Below, piece after piece: positions 30,674 through 40,460 of a stretch of DNA of 64,000 nucleotides. Position numbers and translations under genes: made by a program. The notes under the pieces were generated by a model. That model had not been told where the DNA came from, did no database searches, and was given only the letters and a program-made list of their open reading frames with translations. The DNA is from Bacillus piscicola (lineage in GTDB: Bacteria; Bacillota; Bacilli; Bacillales; Marinococcaceae). Location: the NCBI RefSeq assembly GCF_022458745.1, contig NZ_JAJJJF010000004.1:150139-214138 (forward strand), given 5' to 3'. How positions within the stretch are numbered: the stretch's first letter is position 1; each line of letters starts with the position of its first letter.

Positions 30674-31523
30674 TCTTCGGGATGCGTATCGTGATTTGGT
30701 AGTAATCATCATGGTCCTCTTCGTCTGTGTTAATATCCATTCCGGTTTTCATCACCATATCGATCGATTGACGAATGGTGTTCATGGCCAGACGGGTATC
30801 TCTGGCGAAATGCTTGCGTGTTATTTTTTTTGGCTTTGGTTTCTCCTCTTTTGATTGTTTAATTAGTTCCTCGGCCTGCTTCACATTCAATTCTCGGTCG
30901 ATAATCTCCTGAAGCATTTCATCTTGTTTCTCCGGAACTTTAATCGCAAGCAAAGCTCGGGCATGCCGCTCCGTGATCGCTTTCCTTTTCAATGCTTCCT
31001 GAACGCTGTCGGTTAAATGAAGAAGACGTAATTTATTTGCAACGGTGGACTGCCCTTTTCCTAAACGCTGCGCAAGGCTTTCCTGGGTTAAGCCGTGGAG
31101 CTCAATAAGCTTCGCATACGCTGTCGCCTCTTCAATAGCCGTTAGTTCTTCCCGCTGCAGATTTTCGATTAAGGCGAGTGAAGCAGTCTGTGTATCATTA
31201 AAATCTTTAATAATGGCGGGGATTTCTTGCATACCGAGACTTTGCGCTGCGCGAAAGCGTCGCTCTCCCGCAATAATCTCGTATTGATTATTACGTTTCC
31301 GTACCGTTATTGGCTGTAACAGACCATGTGTCCGAATAGATTGTGCAAGCTCCGCAATCTTTTCCTCTTGAAAAATCGTACGTGGTTGATAGGGATTGGC
31401 CACAATCTCTGTTACAGGAAGTTTTATAATTTCCTCTTTTTCTTCTTGAGGTGCCTCCACTTGATCCTCTTTATTATCTTGTGGATCCCCAAGACCCAAC
31501 CACTTTTGAAGTGATTGCTTCAT
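30669..31523 (-). CDS. noc: nucleoid occlusion protein Noc
   Basis: A 284-residue ParB paralogue that blocks division over the nucleoid. The amphipathic membrane-targeting start [16 protein letters not shown] is diagnostic and absent from ParB. CTP motif GERRFRAA (86-93), helix-turn-helix [21 protein letters not shown]-terminal dimer domain. Like ParB it clamps DNA, but at Noc-binding sites (ATTTCCCGGGAAAT) and not parS. It lies upstream of parAB in its own unit. Confidence 0.95.
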   Translation of the reverse strand: MKQSLQKWLGLGDPQDNKEDQVEAPQEEKEEIIKLPVTEIVANPYQPRTIFQEEKIAELAQSIRTHGLLQPITVRKRNNQYEIIAGERRFRAAQSLGMQEIPAIIKDFNDTQTASLALIENLQREELTAIEEATAYAKLIELHGLTQESLAQRLGKGQSTVANKLRLLHLTDSVQEALKRKAITERHARALLAIKVPEKQDEMLQEIIDRELNVKQAEELIKQSKEEKPKPKKITRKHFARDTRLAMNTIRQSIDMVMKTGMDINTDEEDHDDYYQITIRIPKK

Positions 31524-31831
31524 TGCCTGACACCACCTTACTAAAAGCTTCCGACATTTCTACTATTCGCTGTGAAACGACGAAAATCCTTCCCATTCTC
31601 CCGTTTCTCCTTGTCGCTCTCTCTTTTATTCTATCATGCCGGCCGCCGTTGTTCTATTGTCTAGTTTTCTTTGTATGCGTTTCTCAGCATGGTTATCAGA
31701 ACAATACTTTCATTCGCTATTTGTTGCAACCGATATCCAATCGCTCTGGGCGGAGGCTCTTTTCATTTAAAAAAACTAAAAATCTTTTTTTGTTAGTTGC
31801 ACAAACATTTTTTCTTAACAGCCGTGTGTGC
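31524..31831. other. noc-rsmG intergenic gap
   Basis: About 300 bases without a gene. The only signal seen is TGATAGAAT (minus strand, about 31628-31636), an extended -10-like element shared with parA. The part nearest rsmG is T-rich and may end its transcript, but no clean hairpin was found. Confidence 0.4.
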
Positions 31832-32548
31832 TTACAGGAGTGGTTTTTTGGCGGGGGTTCCTGCTTTTCTTGGATAGCTTTTCGGTGTGGGTTTTATTTT
31901 CTTCATGCGCAAAATATAACGCTCACTGTTCTCGTTAGGCAGTTTTTGAGTAAACGAGTCAAGCCATTCACAGCCAAGCTGTTGACAAGCTTTATCTGCT
32001 TCTTTTTTCTCTACTAATCCCGAAGCCCCTTTCATGCCAAGAAATATTCCGTCTTTCTTGACAAAAGGGACACACAGTTCGGTTAATACCGGCATGCGTG
32101 CTACCGCTCTGGCAAGCGCTGTATCGTATTGTTCCCGGTGCCCTTTATCACGGGCAATGTCCTCCGCGCGACCGTGTACTAACTGGACATGATCAAGCTG
32201 TAAGGCGCTAACAAGCTCTTCAAGAAATGTGATCCTTTTTTTCAACGAGTCAACAATCACGATTGCAAGGTGCGGGTAACAGATCTTAATAGGCAAGCTT
32301 GGAAATCCCGCTCCTGCACCAATATCAATGACTTTCCCAGTATTAAGGAAGTCGTGAGCAAAAGCCGCAGTCAGCGAGTCATAAAAATGTTTTTCATAGA
32401 CCTCATCTTCTTCGGTAATGCTCGTTAAATTCATCTTCTTGTTCCATTCCACTAATAACTGATAATACGTCTGGAATTGCTGCTCCTGCTTCTCAGAAAG
32501 GTGAATACCTTCTTGCTGCAGCCAGTCTGGAAAATGTAATTTACTCAT
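31832..32548 (-). CDS. rsmG: 16S rRNA m7G527 methyltransferase
   Basis: A 238-residue SAM-dependent methyltransferase modifying G527 of 16S rRNA. VEWNKKMNLTSI near the N-terminus, SAM-binding GKVIDIGAGAGFPSLPIKI, and ARAVARMPVLTELCVPFVKK are all family marks. The C-terminal KPTPKSYPRKAGTPAKKPL is the usual basic end. Downstream of mnmG as in B. subtilis (gidB). Confidence 0.96.
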   Translation of the reverse strand: MSKLHFPDWLQQEGIHLSEKQEQQFQTYYQLLVEWNKKMNLTSITEEDEVYEKHFYDSLTAAFAHDFLNTGKVIDIGAGAGFPSLPIKICYPHLAIVIVDSLKKRITFLEELVSALQLDHVQLVHGRAEDIARDKGHREQYDTALARAVARMPVLTELCVPFVKKDGIFLGMKGASGLVEKKEADKACQQLGCEWLDSFTQKLPNENSERYILRMKKIKPTPKSYPRKAGTPAKKPLL

Positions 32549-32581
32549 AAATGAGAGCCACCTTACTTTGATATATGTATG

Positions 32582-32642
32582 AAAACTCCAGCGCCATCCC
32601 TTTTCTATCCTCTAAAAAGGATACGCAGGGACACTGGAGTTT
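32582..32642 (-). terminator. hairpin between mnmG and rsmG
   Basis: AAACTCCAG pairs with CTGGAGTTT, with an inner TATCC/GGATA stem; on the minus strand followed by a short T-run. Could be a weak or partial terminator. Confidence 0.55.
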
Positions 32643-32647
32643 CCTTG

Positions 32648-34537
32648 TTAATCTGCTGTTCTCGCTAATCTTCCTTGTTCTAAATAGACAAGCAGTATCG
32701 AAATGTCAGATGGATTGACGCCTGATACCCGGGAAGCCTGGCCGACAGAAAGAGGCCTTACTTCGGACAATTGGTATTTGGCTTCTGTGGCAAGTCCATT
32801 AATTTGATGATAATCCAAGTCTTCTGGTATTTTCTTTTCTTCCATCTTTTTCATCCGAGCTACTTGCTCAAGCTGTTTCGCAATATACCCTTCATATTTC
32901 GTTTGGATTTCCACTTGTTCAGCTACGTCCGGCAATACATTCTCTTCCCCTGGAGCAAACGGGATCACGTCTTCATACTTAAGCTCTGGACGTTTCAGAA
33001 GATGAGCTGCAGGCACTGCTTCTTTCATAGGGGATGATTGTTTTTCTTCTAACAACTTCTGTAGCGGAGCAGATGGCTTTACAATTGTATTTTCAAGCCG
33101 TGCTTTTTCACGGGCGATCGCTTCGCGTTTTCGAGTGAAGCGTTCATACCGATCTTCTGAAATTAAACCAACGCTGTGGCCGATTTCTGTTAAACGTAGA
33201 TCGGCATTATCATGGCGGAGCAGTAAGCGATATTCAGCACGAGACGTGAGCAAACGGTAAGGCTCGTCCACTCCCTTTGTGACTAAATCATCGATCAGTA
33301 CGCCAATATAGCCATCGGAGCGATTCAGGACAACTCCTTCTTTTCCTTGAACTTTACGGGCCGCATTGATACCAGCCATAATGCCTTGCGCACCAGCTTC
33401 TTCATATCCCGATGTTCCATTAATCTGGCCTGCTGTAAACAAGTTTTCAATCACTTTTGTTTCCAATGTCGGCCACAACTGCGTCGGAACAATCGCATCA
33501 TACTCAATCGCATGTCCCGGCCGCATCATTTGCGCATTTTCTAGACCTGGTACCGATTTGATCATCTCAAACTGTACGTCTTCCGGCATGCTCGTAGACA
33601 AGCCTTGTACGTAAACTTCTGAAGTATTACGGCCTTCTGGTTCAAGAAAAATTTGATGTTTTGGTTTATCGTGAAAACGGACGATTTTATCTTCCACTGA
33701 AGGGCAATAACGAGGTCCGTTTCCTTGAATCATCCCGGAATACATCGGAGACCGGGAGAGATTATCATTAATAATTTGATGGGTTTCCGGAGACGTATAC
33801 GTGAGCCAGCAAGGAAGCTGATCGGTAATATACTTCGTCGTTTCAAATGAAAAAGCACGCGGCTCTTCATCCCCCGGCTGCATTTCTGTTTTATCATAAT
33901 CAATTGTGTTGCCATTAATTCGCGGCGGGGTACCCGTTTTAAACCGTTCCATGGCGAAACCGAGATCCTTCAGGTTGTAAGCAAGATTCACAGACGGCTG
34001 CATATTATTCGGCCCGCTTTCGTAAGCAAGGTCGCCGATGATAATTTGTCCACGTAGGAATGTGCCGGTTGTAATGATAACTGTTTTGGCGTAATAGGTT
34101 GTACCCGTGTTCATTACTACCCCTTTGCACACGCCATTTTCTACGATAAGTTCCTCTACCATACCTTGACGAAGCTGTAAATTTTCTTCTTTTTCGAGTG
34201 CTTTTTTCATCTCAGCTTGATAGAGCGCCTTGTCTGCCTGCGCACGCAAAGCCCTGACAGCTGGCCCTTTGCCTGTATTTAATAGCCGCATCTGAATGTG
34301 TGTTTTGTCAATATTCCGAGCCATCTCACCGCCCAGGGCGTCTATTTCTCGCACAACTACCCCTTTCGCCGGTCCGCCCAAAGACGGGTTGCACGGCATA
34401 AAGGCAACGGCGTCCATGTTTAAGGTGAGCATTAACGTTTTCACACCCATGCGTGCTGCTGCTAATCCAGCTTCCGTTCCGGCATGGCCTGCACCAATTA
34501 CAATGACGTCAAATTCACCGCCTTTGTACTGTTTCAT
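32648..34537 (-). CDS. mnmG: tRNA U34 carboxymethylaminomethyl synthase, MnmG (GidA)
   Basis: A 629-residue FAD protein that with MnmE modifies the wobble uridine of several tRNAs. FAD-binding [20 protein letters not shown], then [32 protein letters not shown], and the C-terminal MnmE/tRNA-binding domain. The ATG at 34537 has GGAGG eight bases upstream; a TTG five codons earlier overlaps that site. Confidence 0.97.
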   Translation of the reverse strand: MKQYKGGEFDVIVIGAGHAGTEAGLAAARMGVKTLMLTLNMDAVAFMPCNPSLGGPAKGVVVREIDALGGEMARNIDKTHIQMRLLNTGKGPAVRALRAQADKALYQAEMKKALEKEENLQLRQGMVEELIVENGVCKGVVMNTGTTYYAKTVIITTGTFLRGQIIIGDLAYESGPNNMQPSVNLAYNLKDLGFAMERFKTGTPPRINGNTIDYDKTEMQPGDEEPRAFSFETTKYITDQLPCWLTYTSPETHQIINDNLSRSPMYSGMIQGNGPRYCPSVEDKIVRFHDKPKHQIFLEPEGRNTSEVYVQGLSTSMPEDVQFEMIKSVPGLENAQMMRPGHAIEYDAIVPTQLWPTLETKVIENLFTAGQINGTSGYEEAGAQGIMAGINAARKVQGKEGVVLNRSDGYIGVLIDDLVTKGVDEPYRLLTSRAEYRLLLRHDNADLRLTEIGHSVGLISEDRYERFTRKREAIAREKARLENTIVKPSAPLQKLLEEKQSSPMKEAVPAAHLLKRPELKYEDVIPFAPGEENVLPDVAEQVEIQTKYEGYIAKQLEQVARMKKMEEKKIPEDLDYHQINGLATEAKYQLSEVRPLSVGQASRVSGVNPSDISILLVYLEQGRLARTAD

Positions 34538-34579
34538 TTCGATAACCTCCAATAATTATATACAGCAACAAGCTGCTAT

Positions 34580-35956
34580 TTATTTTCCTAAACAGAATTG
34601 GGAGAAAAGCTGGTCAATCAATCCGTCGTGGACGTTTTCCCCGATGATCTCACCGAGCTGCTCCCATGCCTGGGTAATGTCAATTTGGATCATGTCAACT
34701 GGCATTGCTGCTTCCGCTGCTTCCAACGCATCGTCTATCGCTCGTTTTGCCTGGTTCAACAACCCGATATGACGAGCATTGGAAACGTAACTTAAATCCT
34801 GCGTCTCAATGCCTTCTTGAAAGAAAAGCTGGGCGATGGCTCGTTCGAGTTCATCAATCCCTTCGTCTTTTAAAAGGGACGCATATAAGATGGGACGACC
34901 CTCCGCTAATTCACGGATACGTTTCTCATCCGCTTTTACAGACAGATCTGTTTTGTTCAATACAAGGACTGCGTTCAATCCCTGTATAGCTTCAAAGAGC
35001 GCCTCATCTTCCTGGGTCAATTCTTCTGCAATGTTTAAGACGAGCAAAATAAGATCGGCTTCTTTCAGGACTTGCCGGGAACGTTCTACCCCAATTTTTT
35101 CGACAATATCCTCGGTCTCCCGAATGCCGGCAGTATCGATGAGGCGAAGCGGAACACCTCGTACGTTGACGTACTCCTCTAATACATCCCGGGTGGTCCC
35201 TGGTACATCGGTCACGATCGCTTTATTTTCTTGCACCAGGCTGTTCATCAGGGAGGATTTTCCAACATTTGGGCGGCCGATGATCGCAGTGCTGATGCCT
35301 TCTCGTAATATTTTCCCTTGCTTTGCCGTTGCTAACAGTTCCTCGATTTCTTCGCGAACTGCCCCTGCTTCCTTTTTAATCATCTCAATCGTTACCGATT
35401 CGGCATCATATTCCGGATAATCAATATTCACTTCCACACTAGCCACGGTTTCAATAAGCTGCTGGCGTAAGCGGCGGATACGGTCAGATAGTCGCCCTTC
35501 GACCTGTTTTAAGGCAACATTCATAGCTCGGTCCGTCTTAGCACGGATAAGATCAATAACGCCTTCTGCTTGAGAAAGATCAATACGCCCATTTAAGAAC
35601 GCACGCTTCGTAAATTCTCCCGGTTCCGCAAGTCTTGCTCCTTGAGAAAGCACAAGGTGAAGTACTTTATTGACGGAAACCAGGCCGCCGTGGCAGTTAA
35701 TTTCCACGATATTTTCACGTGTAAAGGTCCGAGGCGCCCGTAATACAGATACCATTGCTTCTTCGACGATATCCTCGGTTTCCGGGTCGATAATATGGCC
35801 GTAATGAATCGTGTGGGAGGTAGCGTCCGTCAGTTGTTTCTTCCCTTTATACAACCGGTCGGCTATGGATAAAGCGTCATCCCCGCTCAAACGGACAATG
35901 GCAATTGCTCCTTCTCCAGAAGGAGTTGATATAGCCGCAATTGTATCAAATTCCAT
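34580..35956 (-). CDS. mnmE: tRNA-modification GTPase MnmE (TrmE/ThdF)
   Basis: A 458-residue dimeric GTPase, partner of MnmG. N-terminal folate-binding domain (about 1-118), helical domain, and GTPase domain inserted near 220-380 with [15 protein letters not shown] and DTAGI. The C-terminal CLGK (F-C-L-G-K) holds the conserved cysteine. Start ATG with GGAGGG upstream. Confidence 0.97.
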   Translation of the reverse strand: MEFDTIAAISTPSGEGAIAIVRLSGDDALSIADRLYKGKKQLTDATSHTIHYGHIIDPETEDIVEEAMVSVLRAPRTFTRENIVEINCHGGLVSVNKVLHLVLSQGARLAEPGEFTKRAFLNGRIDLSQAEGVIDLIRAKTDRAMNVALKQVEGRLSDRIRRLRQQLIETVASVEVNIDYPEYDAESVTIEMIKKEAGAVREEIEELLATAKQGKILREGISTAIIGRPNVGKSSLMNSLVQENKAIVTDVPGTTRDVLEEYVNVRGVPLRLIDTAGIRETEDIVEKIGVERSRQVLKEADLILLVLNIAEELTQEDEALFEAIQGLNAVLVLNKTDLSVKADEKRIRELAEGRPILYASLLKDEGIDELERAIAQLFFQEGIETQDLSYVSNARHIGLLNQAKRAIDDALEAAEAAMPVDMIQIDITQAWEQLGEIIGENVHDGLIDQLFSQFCLGK

Positions 35957-36096
35957 TTCCTTCCCTCCCTTTCCAACAGATTCTCTATTTAGTAAGTCTA
36001 TCTAATAGTATAGACTCCTTGTTCCTCTTTTAAGGGGTTTACTTGTGAATTGTTTTCCCCTAACACAATAGACTATCACATTCCACTGTCCAGAGA

Positions 36097-36132
36097 AAGA
36101 GGGAATTATCCACATGTGGATAATTCCCTCTT
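36097..36132. other. perfect 36-bp palindrome made of two inverted DnaA boxes
   Basis: TTATCCACA (36107-36115) abuts TGTGGATAA (36115-36123) around a shared centre, and the symmetry extends outward through GAGGGAA/TTCCCTC to 36 bp. Both boxes are perfect matches. It lies in the jag-mnmE gap; as I recall, the B. subtilis jag-thdF gap is a known DnaA-binding site. The palindrome could also form a hairpin in RNA. Confidence 0.85.
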
Positions 36133-36186
36133 ATGTAAAGACATCCTGAGATATGCAGGAAACAGGCACGGGTGAGTGTCAGCAAC

Positions 36187-36218
36187 AAAAAAATCCATCC
36201 CAGGCAACCAGGATGGAT
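36187..36218 (-). terminator. terminator of the rpmH-rnpA-yidC-jag unit
   Basis: ATCCATCC pairs with GGATGGAT around a ten-base loop; on the minus strand seven T follow. Confidence 0.88.
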
Positions 36219-36246
36219 ATCTACAGGAAAGAATCGGGAAGGGCAG

Positions 36247-36870
36247 TTAGCGTTTCGGAGTAATGACGACATGGCGGCGGGGTTCGGCGCCATTCGAATG
36301 TGTTTGCACTCCTTCTTTGTTCTGCAAGGCGGCATGGATAATTTTCCGTTCGCGGGCGTTCATCGGTTCTAACGTTACTTCTCCGCCGATCCGCTTCGCT
36401 TTTTCTGCAAGACGGTGAGCAAGCTGTACCAGAGCTTCTTGGCGGCGTGCCCGGTAATTTTCCGCGTCTAATACGATGTGCGTATAACGGTCACTCTGAC
36501 GGTTTGCAGCAAGGTTCACCAGATACTGGAGAGAATCGAGCGTTTTTCCCCGTTTCCCGATCAAAACTCCAATATCTTCACCGCTTAAGAGAAATTCTAC
36601 TTCTTTCCCATTCTCGCGTACCTCCACGGCAGCTTCTACATTCATGGCCTCGATGACATTCCGGAGAAAAAGAAAGGCTTCTTCCGTTGGATCAGGTTTT
36701 AGAGACGCTTCGATAAGCGCCTGTTTCGCACCAATAAAGCCGAGAAACCCTTTGGATGGTTCTTCCAACACAGTATATTCTACATTCTCTTTGCTGTCTG
36801 TTCCCAGTAGTCGAAGTGCCTCGTCGATCGCATCTGCAATTGTTTTTCCCGACACTTTTACTGTTTTCAC
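36247..36870 (-). CDS. jag: RNA-binding protein Jag (KhpB)
   Basis: A 207-residue protein with an N-terminal Jag domain ([20 protein letters not shown]), a KH domain (about 75-150, with [20 protein letters not shown]) and a C-terminal R3H domain ([12 protein letters not shown]). In relatives it binds many RNAs and influences cell elongation and sporulation. It overlaps yidC by four bases. Confidence 0.95.
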   Translation of the reverse strand: MKTVKVSGKTIADAIDEALRLLGTDSKENVEYTVLEEPSKGFLGFIGAKQALIEASLKPDPTEEAFLFLRNVIEAMNVEAAVEVRENGKEVEFLLSGEDIGVLIGKRGKTLDSLQYLVNLAANRQSDRYTHIVLDAENYRARRQEALVQLAHRLAEKAKRIGGEVTLEPMNARERKIIHAALQNKEGVQTHSNGAEPRRHVVITPKR

Positions 36871-37643
36871 TTTTTCTTCGCTCCCCCCGTTTTTGCTTCT
36901 GCTTTTGCTTCTGCGCGTTTTCTAGCACCAGGTCCTGTTATGAAATAGGTTTGCGTAATCATAAACAAGTTACCGACTACCCAGTACAATGCCAAGGCGG
37001 ATGGGAAAAAGAAAGCAAACCCTGTAATCATAAAAGGCATCATATACATAAGTATTCTCATTTGCGGGTTGTCTTGCACCATCATCATGCGCTGCTGGAT
37101 AAAGGTCGTAATCCCTGCTATCAACGGCAAAACGTAATCAGGGCTTCCGAGCTGAAACCATAAAAAAGTATGGGTACCGATTTCTTCCGTTCTCATAATG
37201 GCGTGGTAAAACGCAATTAAAATCGGCATTTGTATAAAGATCGGCAAACAACCAGCGAGCGGATTAATATTCTTTTCCTGAAACATTTTCATCGTTTCCT
37301 GCTGAAGCTTCTGTTGAGTCTGCTGATCTTTCGCGCTGTATTTTTCTCTTAGCTTCTGCATTTCAGGCTGAATCTCCTGCATGGCACGTGCACTCTTTGT
37401 CTGTTTAATCATAAGCGGCAGAATCAATGTCCGTATAATAATGGTGACGATGATAATAGATAAGCCGAAATTTTCACCAAAAAATTCCGCAACCTTAATA
37501 ATGAATAGAGAAAGGGGATACACAAATATTGAATTCCAAATACCTTCGCTTTCCGCGGTGATCGGCTGATTCGTATCCATACACCCGGACATCAGCACCA
37601 CGGCAGCAAGAAGCATACCTGTCAGTCCTATTTTTTTGTACAC
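36867..37643 (-). CDS. yidC: membrane protein insertase YidC (SpoIIIJ/MisCA type)
   Basis: A 258-residue YidC/Oxa1 insertase. Lipoprotein signal with lipobox LMSGC (Cys21), five membrane segments, conserved Arg in the first hydrophobic groove segment ([12 protein letters not shown]), and a Lys/Ala-rich basic C-terminus for ribosome contact. Position between rnpA and jag identifies it as the SpoIIIJ orthologue, needed for sigma-G activation in B. subtilis. Confidence 0.95.
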   Translation of the reverse strand: MYKKIGLTGMLLAAVVLMSGCMDTNQPITAESEGIWNSIFVYPLSLFIIKVAEFFGENFGLSIIIVTIIIRTLILPLMIKQTKSARAMQEIQPEMQKLREKYSAKDQQTQQKLQQETMKMFQEKNINPLAGCLPIFIQMPILIAFYHAIMRTEEIGTHTFLWFQLGSPDYVLPLIAGITTFIQQRMMMVQDNPQMRILMYMMPFMITGFAFFFPSALALYWVVGNLFMITQTYFITGPGARKRAEAKAEAKTGGAKKK

Positions 37644-37757
37644 TAAAGGTTCCTCCTTGGACAGTTTTCACGTATGTTCTATATTTTATCGAAGAGCAGG
37701 CCAGAAATAAAGGAACAAATCAATTCCCCCTCGCAACAAAAAAGGATGATGACAAGG

Positions 37758-38102
37758 TCAACTCCCTTTCCATACGCCCGCAACCCGCAGCACGTGTCTT
37801 AAACTCTTTTTTATATCCTTATATGACATGTCCACTATCGGTTTTCTCGCAATAATAATATAATCTTTTTCCTGAACAAGCTGGCTGCCGATTTCGTGAA
37901 GAATCTCCCGAAGTACGCGTTTTATACGGTTTCTGACGACGGCGTTCCCCATTTTCTTACTTACCGTAATACCAACTCGAAAGTGAGACTGCTCTGGTTT
38001 ATCCAGCACATAAACGACAAACTGACGATTCGCAGAGGACACGCCCTTATCAAATACCCGGCTGAACTCATGGTTTTTTTTAATGCGATAATCCTTTTTC
38101 AC
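37758..38102 (-). CDS. rnpA: ribonuclease P protein component
   Basis: A 114-residue basic protein of RNase P, which matures tRNA 5' ends. The RNR motif [13 protein letters not shown] and [14 protein letters not shown] are clear. The start is a GTG ([17 protein letters not shown]) with GGGGG six bases upstream; a frame extending eight codons further was rejected. Confidence 0.95.
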   Translation of the reverse strand: MKKDYRIKKNHEFSRVFDKGVSSANRQFVVYVLDKPEQSHFRVGITVSKKMGNAVVRNRIKRVLREILHEIGSQLVQEKDYIIIARKPIVDMSYKDIKKSLRHVLRVAGVWKGS

Positions 38103-38155
38103 ACCTAACCCCCTAATAAAAAACAAAGTATCACGCGTTAGGTTCTATCCTATAC

Positions 38156-38188
38156 GAAAAAAAAGACCACTGGGAGACAGTGATCTTA
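38156..38188 (-). terminator. attenuator-like hairpin after rpmH
   Basis: AGATCACTG pairs with CAGTGGTCT (one wobble) around five bases, followed by eight T on the minus strand. It overlaps the rpmH stop, so it may adjust the rpmH to rnpA ratio. Confidence 0.8.
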
Positions 38189-38323
38189 AGCAGATAGTAC
38201 TTTTCTTCCTTTACGGCGACGGTTTTTCAAAATGTTACGGCCGTTTTTCGTACTCATGCGTTCACGAAAACCGTGGACTTTTTTCCGTTTCCGTTGGTTC
38301 GGTTTAAACGTTGGTTTACCCAT
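38186..38323 (-). CDS. rpmH: 50S ribosomal protein L34
   Basis: A 45-residue basic protein: [20 protein letters not shown], then the [20 protein letters not shown] end. GGAGGTG lies ten bases upstream. The N-terminus (MGKPTFKPN) differs from the more usual MKRTYQPN but keeps the F/Y-x-PN pattern. First gene left of the origin; a strong promoter lies upstream. Confidence 0.96.
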   Translation of the reverse strand: MGKPTFKPNQRKRKKVHGFRERMSTKNGRNILKNRRRKGRKVLSA

Positions 38324-38376
38324 TTTTATCTTGCACCTCCCTCGAGGACACTTAACCTATCAAGACATTCCTGTAA

Positions 38377-38406
38377 ATTATATAGAGGAATGAATTTAAT
38401 TGTCAA
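38377..38406 (-). promoter_or_regulatory. sigma-A promoter of rpmH
   Basis: On the minus strand a perfect TTGACA, 18-bp spacer and perfect TATAAT. Confidence 0.87.
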
Positions 38407-38487
38407 GGCCTCGAAAGAAACTTCCAATTTTTTCAGCTGTCCTCGTAAAAATGATTAACTCCTTTCTAACGGGATCTGTTCCTAACA

Positions 38488-38751
38488 TGTGGATAACGAA
38501 ATATGATGCACAGCCATTTTTCGACAAGTTTATCTACAAGTTACACACATAATATAGTGGTGTGGATGAAAATATTGCACAAGTTATTGATTTTGTGGAT
38601 AACCATGACGAATCCCGTTGTAACACGTCTTTTTTTTTGGTATGATATATTTGTTTTTAATTTGGATAACAAGTTCTAAAAAATATATTATCCACATATG
38701 TTGATAACAGTGTGGATAATTTTCCACACCCTTAGGATAGAACTATCCACA
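38488..38751. other. oriC: oriC part 1: DnaA-box cluster upstream of dnaA
   Basis: Perfect boxes: TGTGGATAA at 38488, 38594 and 38711, and TTATCCACA at 38688. One-mismatch boxes: TTATCTACA 38530, TGTGGATGA 38561, TTTGGATAA 38661, TGTTGATAA 38699, TTTTCCACA 38720, CTATCCACA 38743. Together these correspond to the upstream half of a bipartite Bacillus origin and also surround the dnaA promoter, allowing self-repression. Confidence 0.92.
38618..38646 (+). promoter_or_regulatory. sigma-A promoter of dnaA
   Basis: TTGTAA, 17-bp spacer, TATGAT, flanked by DnaA boxes on both sides. About 310 bases before the dnaA start, giving a long leader. Confidence 0.75.
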
Positions 38752-38953
38752 GTCCTGTGAACGATGTACATAACACTTCTTTATTCTATTGCATTCGCAA
38801 TTGCCATCTCCCCTTACATCATCGATATACACACGTATTCGTGAAGGCTTCCTTCTTCATCACAAAGAGTGGGAGCCTTTCGTGCCTTCATCACGTTCAG
38901 AAGCTGTAACAGGGGATCGATTACTATATATATTTGAAAGGAGGGCGCAGCTG

Positions 38954-40303
38954 TTGGAGAATATTTCTGATTTATGGGACCAAACGTTAGAGGTTATGCA
39001 AAAAAAAGTGAGTAAACCCAGTTATGAAACGTGGTTAAAATTCACAAAGGCCTCTGAAATCCAAGAAGATGTAATTATTATCACCGCTCCAAATGAGTTT
39101 GCGCGCGATTGGCTGGAAAACCGCTATTCTACTTTCATTTCCGAAACACTGGAGGATATTACCGGTGCAAAACTGCAAATTAAGTTTGTTATCCCAGATA
39201 GCACCGGGGAAGAAGAAGCTGCGGCTGAACAGGAAGCTCGTTTGGCAAAAACGCCTGTCATGCAAACGGATGATGTTCCAAAAAGCATGCTGAATGATAA
39301 ATATTCTTTTGACACGTTCGTCATCGGTTCTGGCAACCGCTTTGCCCATGCAGCTTCTCTTGCTGTTGCAGAAGCCCCGGCTAAAGCTTACAACCCATTA
39401 TTTATCTACGGTGGGGTAGGACTTGGTAAAACTCACTTGATGCATGCGATTGGTCATTATGTCATTGATCATAACCCTGAAGCTCGAGTCGTCTATCTGT
39501 CTTCCGAAAAATTCACCAATGAATTTATTAATTCAATTCGTGATAACAAAGCGGAAATCTTCAGAAACAAGTATCGAAACGTAGATGTACTGTTAATTGA
39601 TGATATTCAGTTTCTTGCTGGAAAAGAACAGACCCAAGAAGAATTTTTTCATACGTTTAATTCTCTTCACGAAGAGAGTAAGCAAATCGTCATTTCCAGT
39701 GACAGGCCGCCTAAAGAGATACCTACACTTGAGGACAGGCTGCGCTCTCGTTTTGAGTGGGGATTGATTACGGACATCACCCCACCGGACTTAGAAACGC
39801 GAATTGCGATATTACGAAAAAAAGCCAAAGCAGAGAAATTGGATATCCCAAATGAAGTGATGCTCTATATCGCGAATCAAATTGATACGAATATACGAGA
39901 GTTAGAGGGAGCGTTAATACGGGTAGTCGCCTATTCTTCTCTTATTAATCAAGATATGAATGCTGATCTGGCGGCAGAAGCACTAAAAGATATCATTCCA
40001 AGTGCCAAACCGAAAAAGATATCGATTCCTGACATTCAACAAATAGTAGCGGAGCACTTTCAGTTACAAGTAAAGGAACTGAAGGCGAAGAAACGCACAA
40101 AGGCTATTGCCTTCCCGCGTCAAATTGCGATGTATTTATCACGGGAAATGACGGAATCCTCTCTTCCTAAAATTGGCGAAGAGTTTGGCGGACGGGATCA
40201 TACAACCGTCATTCACGCACATGAGAAAATCTCAAAGTTACTAGCAGCTGATGCTGACTTGCAAAAACAGCTTGAAGAAATTATCGACAAGCTGAAAACA
40301 TAG
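38954..40303 (+). CDS. dnaA: chromosomal replication initiator DnaA
   Basis: A 449-residue AAA+ initiator that opens oriC. Domain I (about 1-90, with [20 protein letters not shown]), a short linker, AAA+ domain with Walker [10 protein letters not shown] (153-161) and Walker B LLIDDIQF, then domain IV with the DNA-binding signature [15 protein letters not shown]. The start is a TTG at 38954 with AAAGGAGG nine bases upstream; the frame stays open 55 codons further but that part is not DnaA-like. Followed by the second half of oriC. Confidence 0.97.
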   Translation: MENISDLWDQTLEVMQKKVSKPSYETWLKFTKASEIQEDVIIITAPNEFARDWLENRYSTFISETLEDITGAKLQIKFVIPDSTGEEEAAAEQEARLAKTPVMQTDDVPKSMLNDKYSFDTFVIGSGNRFAHAASLAVAEAPAKAYNPLFIYGGVGLGKTHLMHAIGHYVIDHNPEARVVYLSSEKFTNEFINSIRDNKAEIFRNKYRNVDVLLIDDIQFLAGKEQTQEEFFHTFNSLHEESKQIVISSDRPPKEIPTLEDRLRSRFEWGLITDITPPDLETRIAILRKKAKAEKLDIPNEVMLYIANQIDTNIRELEGALIRVVAYSSLINQDMNADLAAEALKDIIPSAKPKKISIPDIQQIVAEHFQLQVKELKAKKRTKAIAFPRQIAMYLSREMTESSLPKIGEEFGGRDHTTVIHAHEKISKLLAADADLQKQLEEIIDKLKT

Positions 40304-40322
40304 TGTGTAAAACCGAGCGGCG

Positions 40323-40443
40323 GTATCCACAAGGTATCCACATGTGCACAACTTCATCCTGCAAGGTTTCTTTGGAATTATCCACATTTTACACAAGCCC
40401 TATTACTAGTACTACTACTAATTAATTAAAATATATATATATG
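40323..40443. other. oriC: oriC part 2: DnaA boxes, DnaA-trio and unwinding element
   Basis: Boxes: GTATCCACA at 40323 and 40334, TGTGCACAA at 40343, and a perfect TTATCCACA at 40378-40386. Then seven triplets at 40400-40420 (CTATTACTAGTACTACTACT A), the pattern of the DnaA-trio that guides DnaA onto single strands. A run of pure A/T follows at 40421-40441. This order (boxes, trio, AT-rich) matches the B. subtilis unwinding region between dnaA and dnaN. Confidence 0.92.
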
Positions 40444-40460
40444 TTAAAGGGAGATGTAGT

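Noticed and set aside
32771..35420. Plus-strand reading frames opposite mnmG and mnmE
   Set aside because: Shadow frames with unnatural composition, opposite well-identified genes.
35714..35729. parS-like ATTTTCACGTGTAAAG in mnmE
   Set aside because: Only the CACGTG core fits; too many mismatches in both arms.
38789..38953. 55-codon N-terminal extension of DnaA
   Set aside because: Not DnaA-like, lies in the leader, and a strong ribosome site marks the TTG at 38954.
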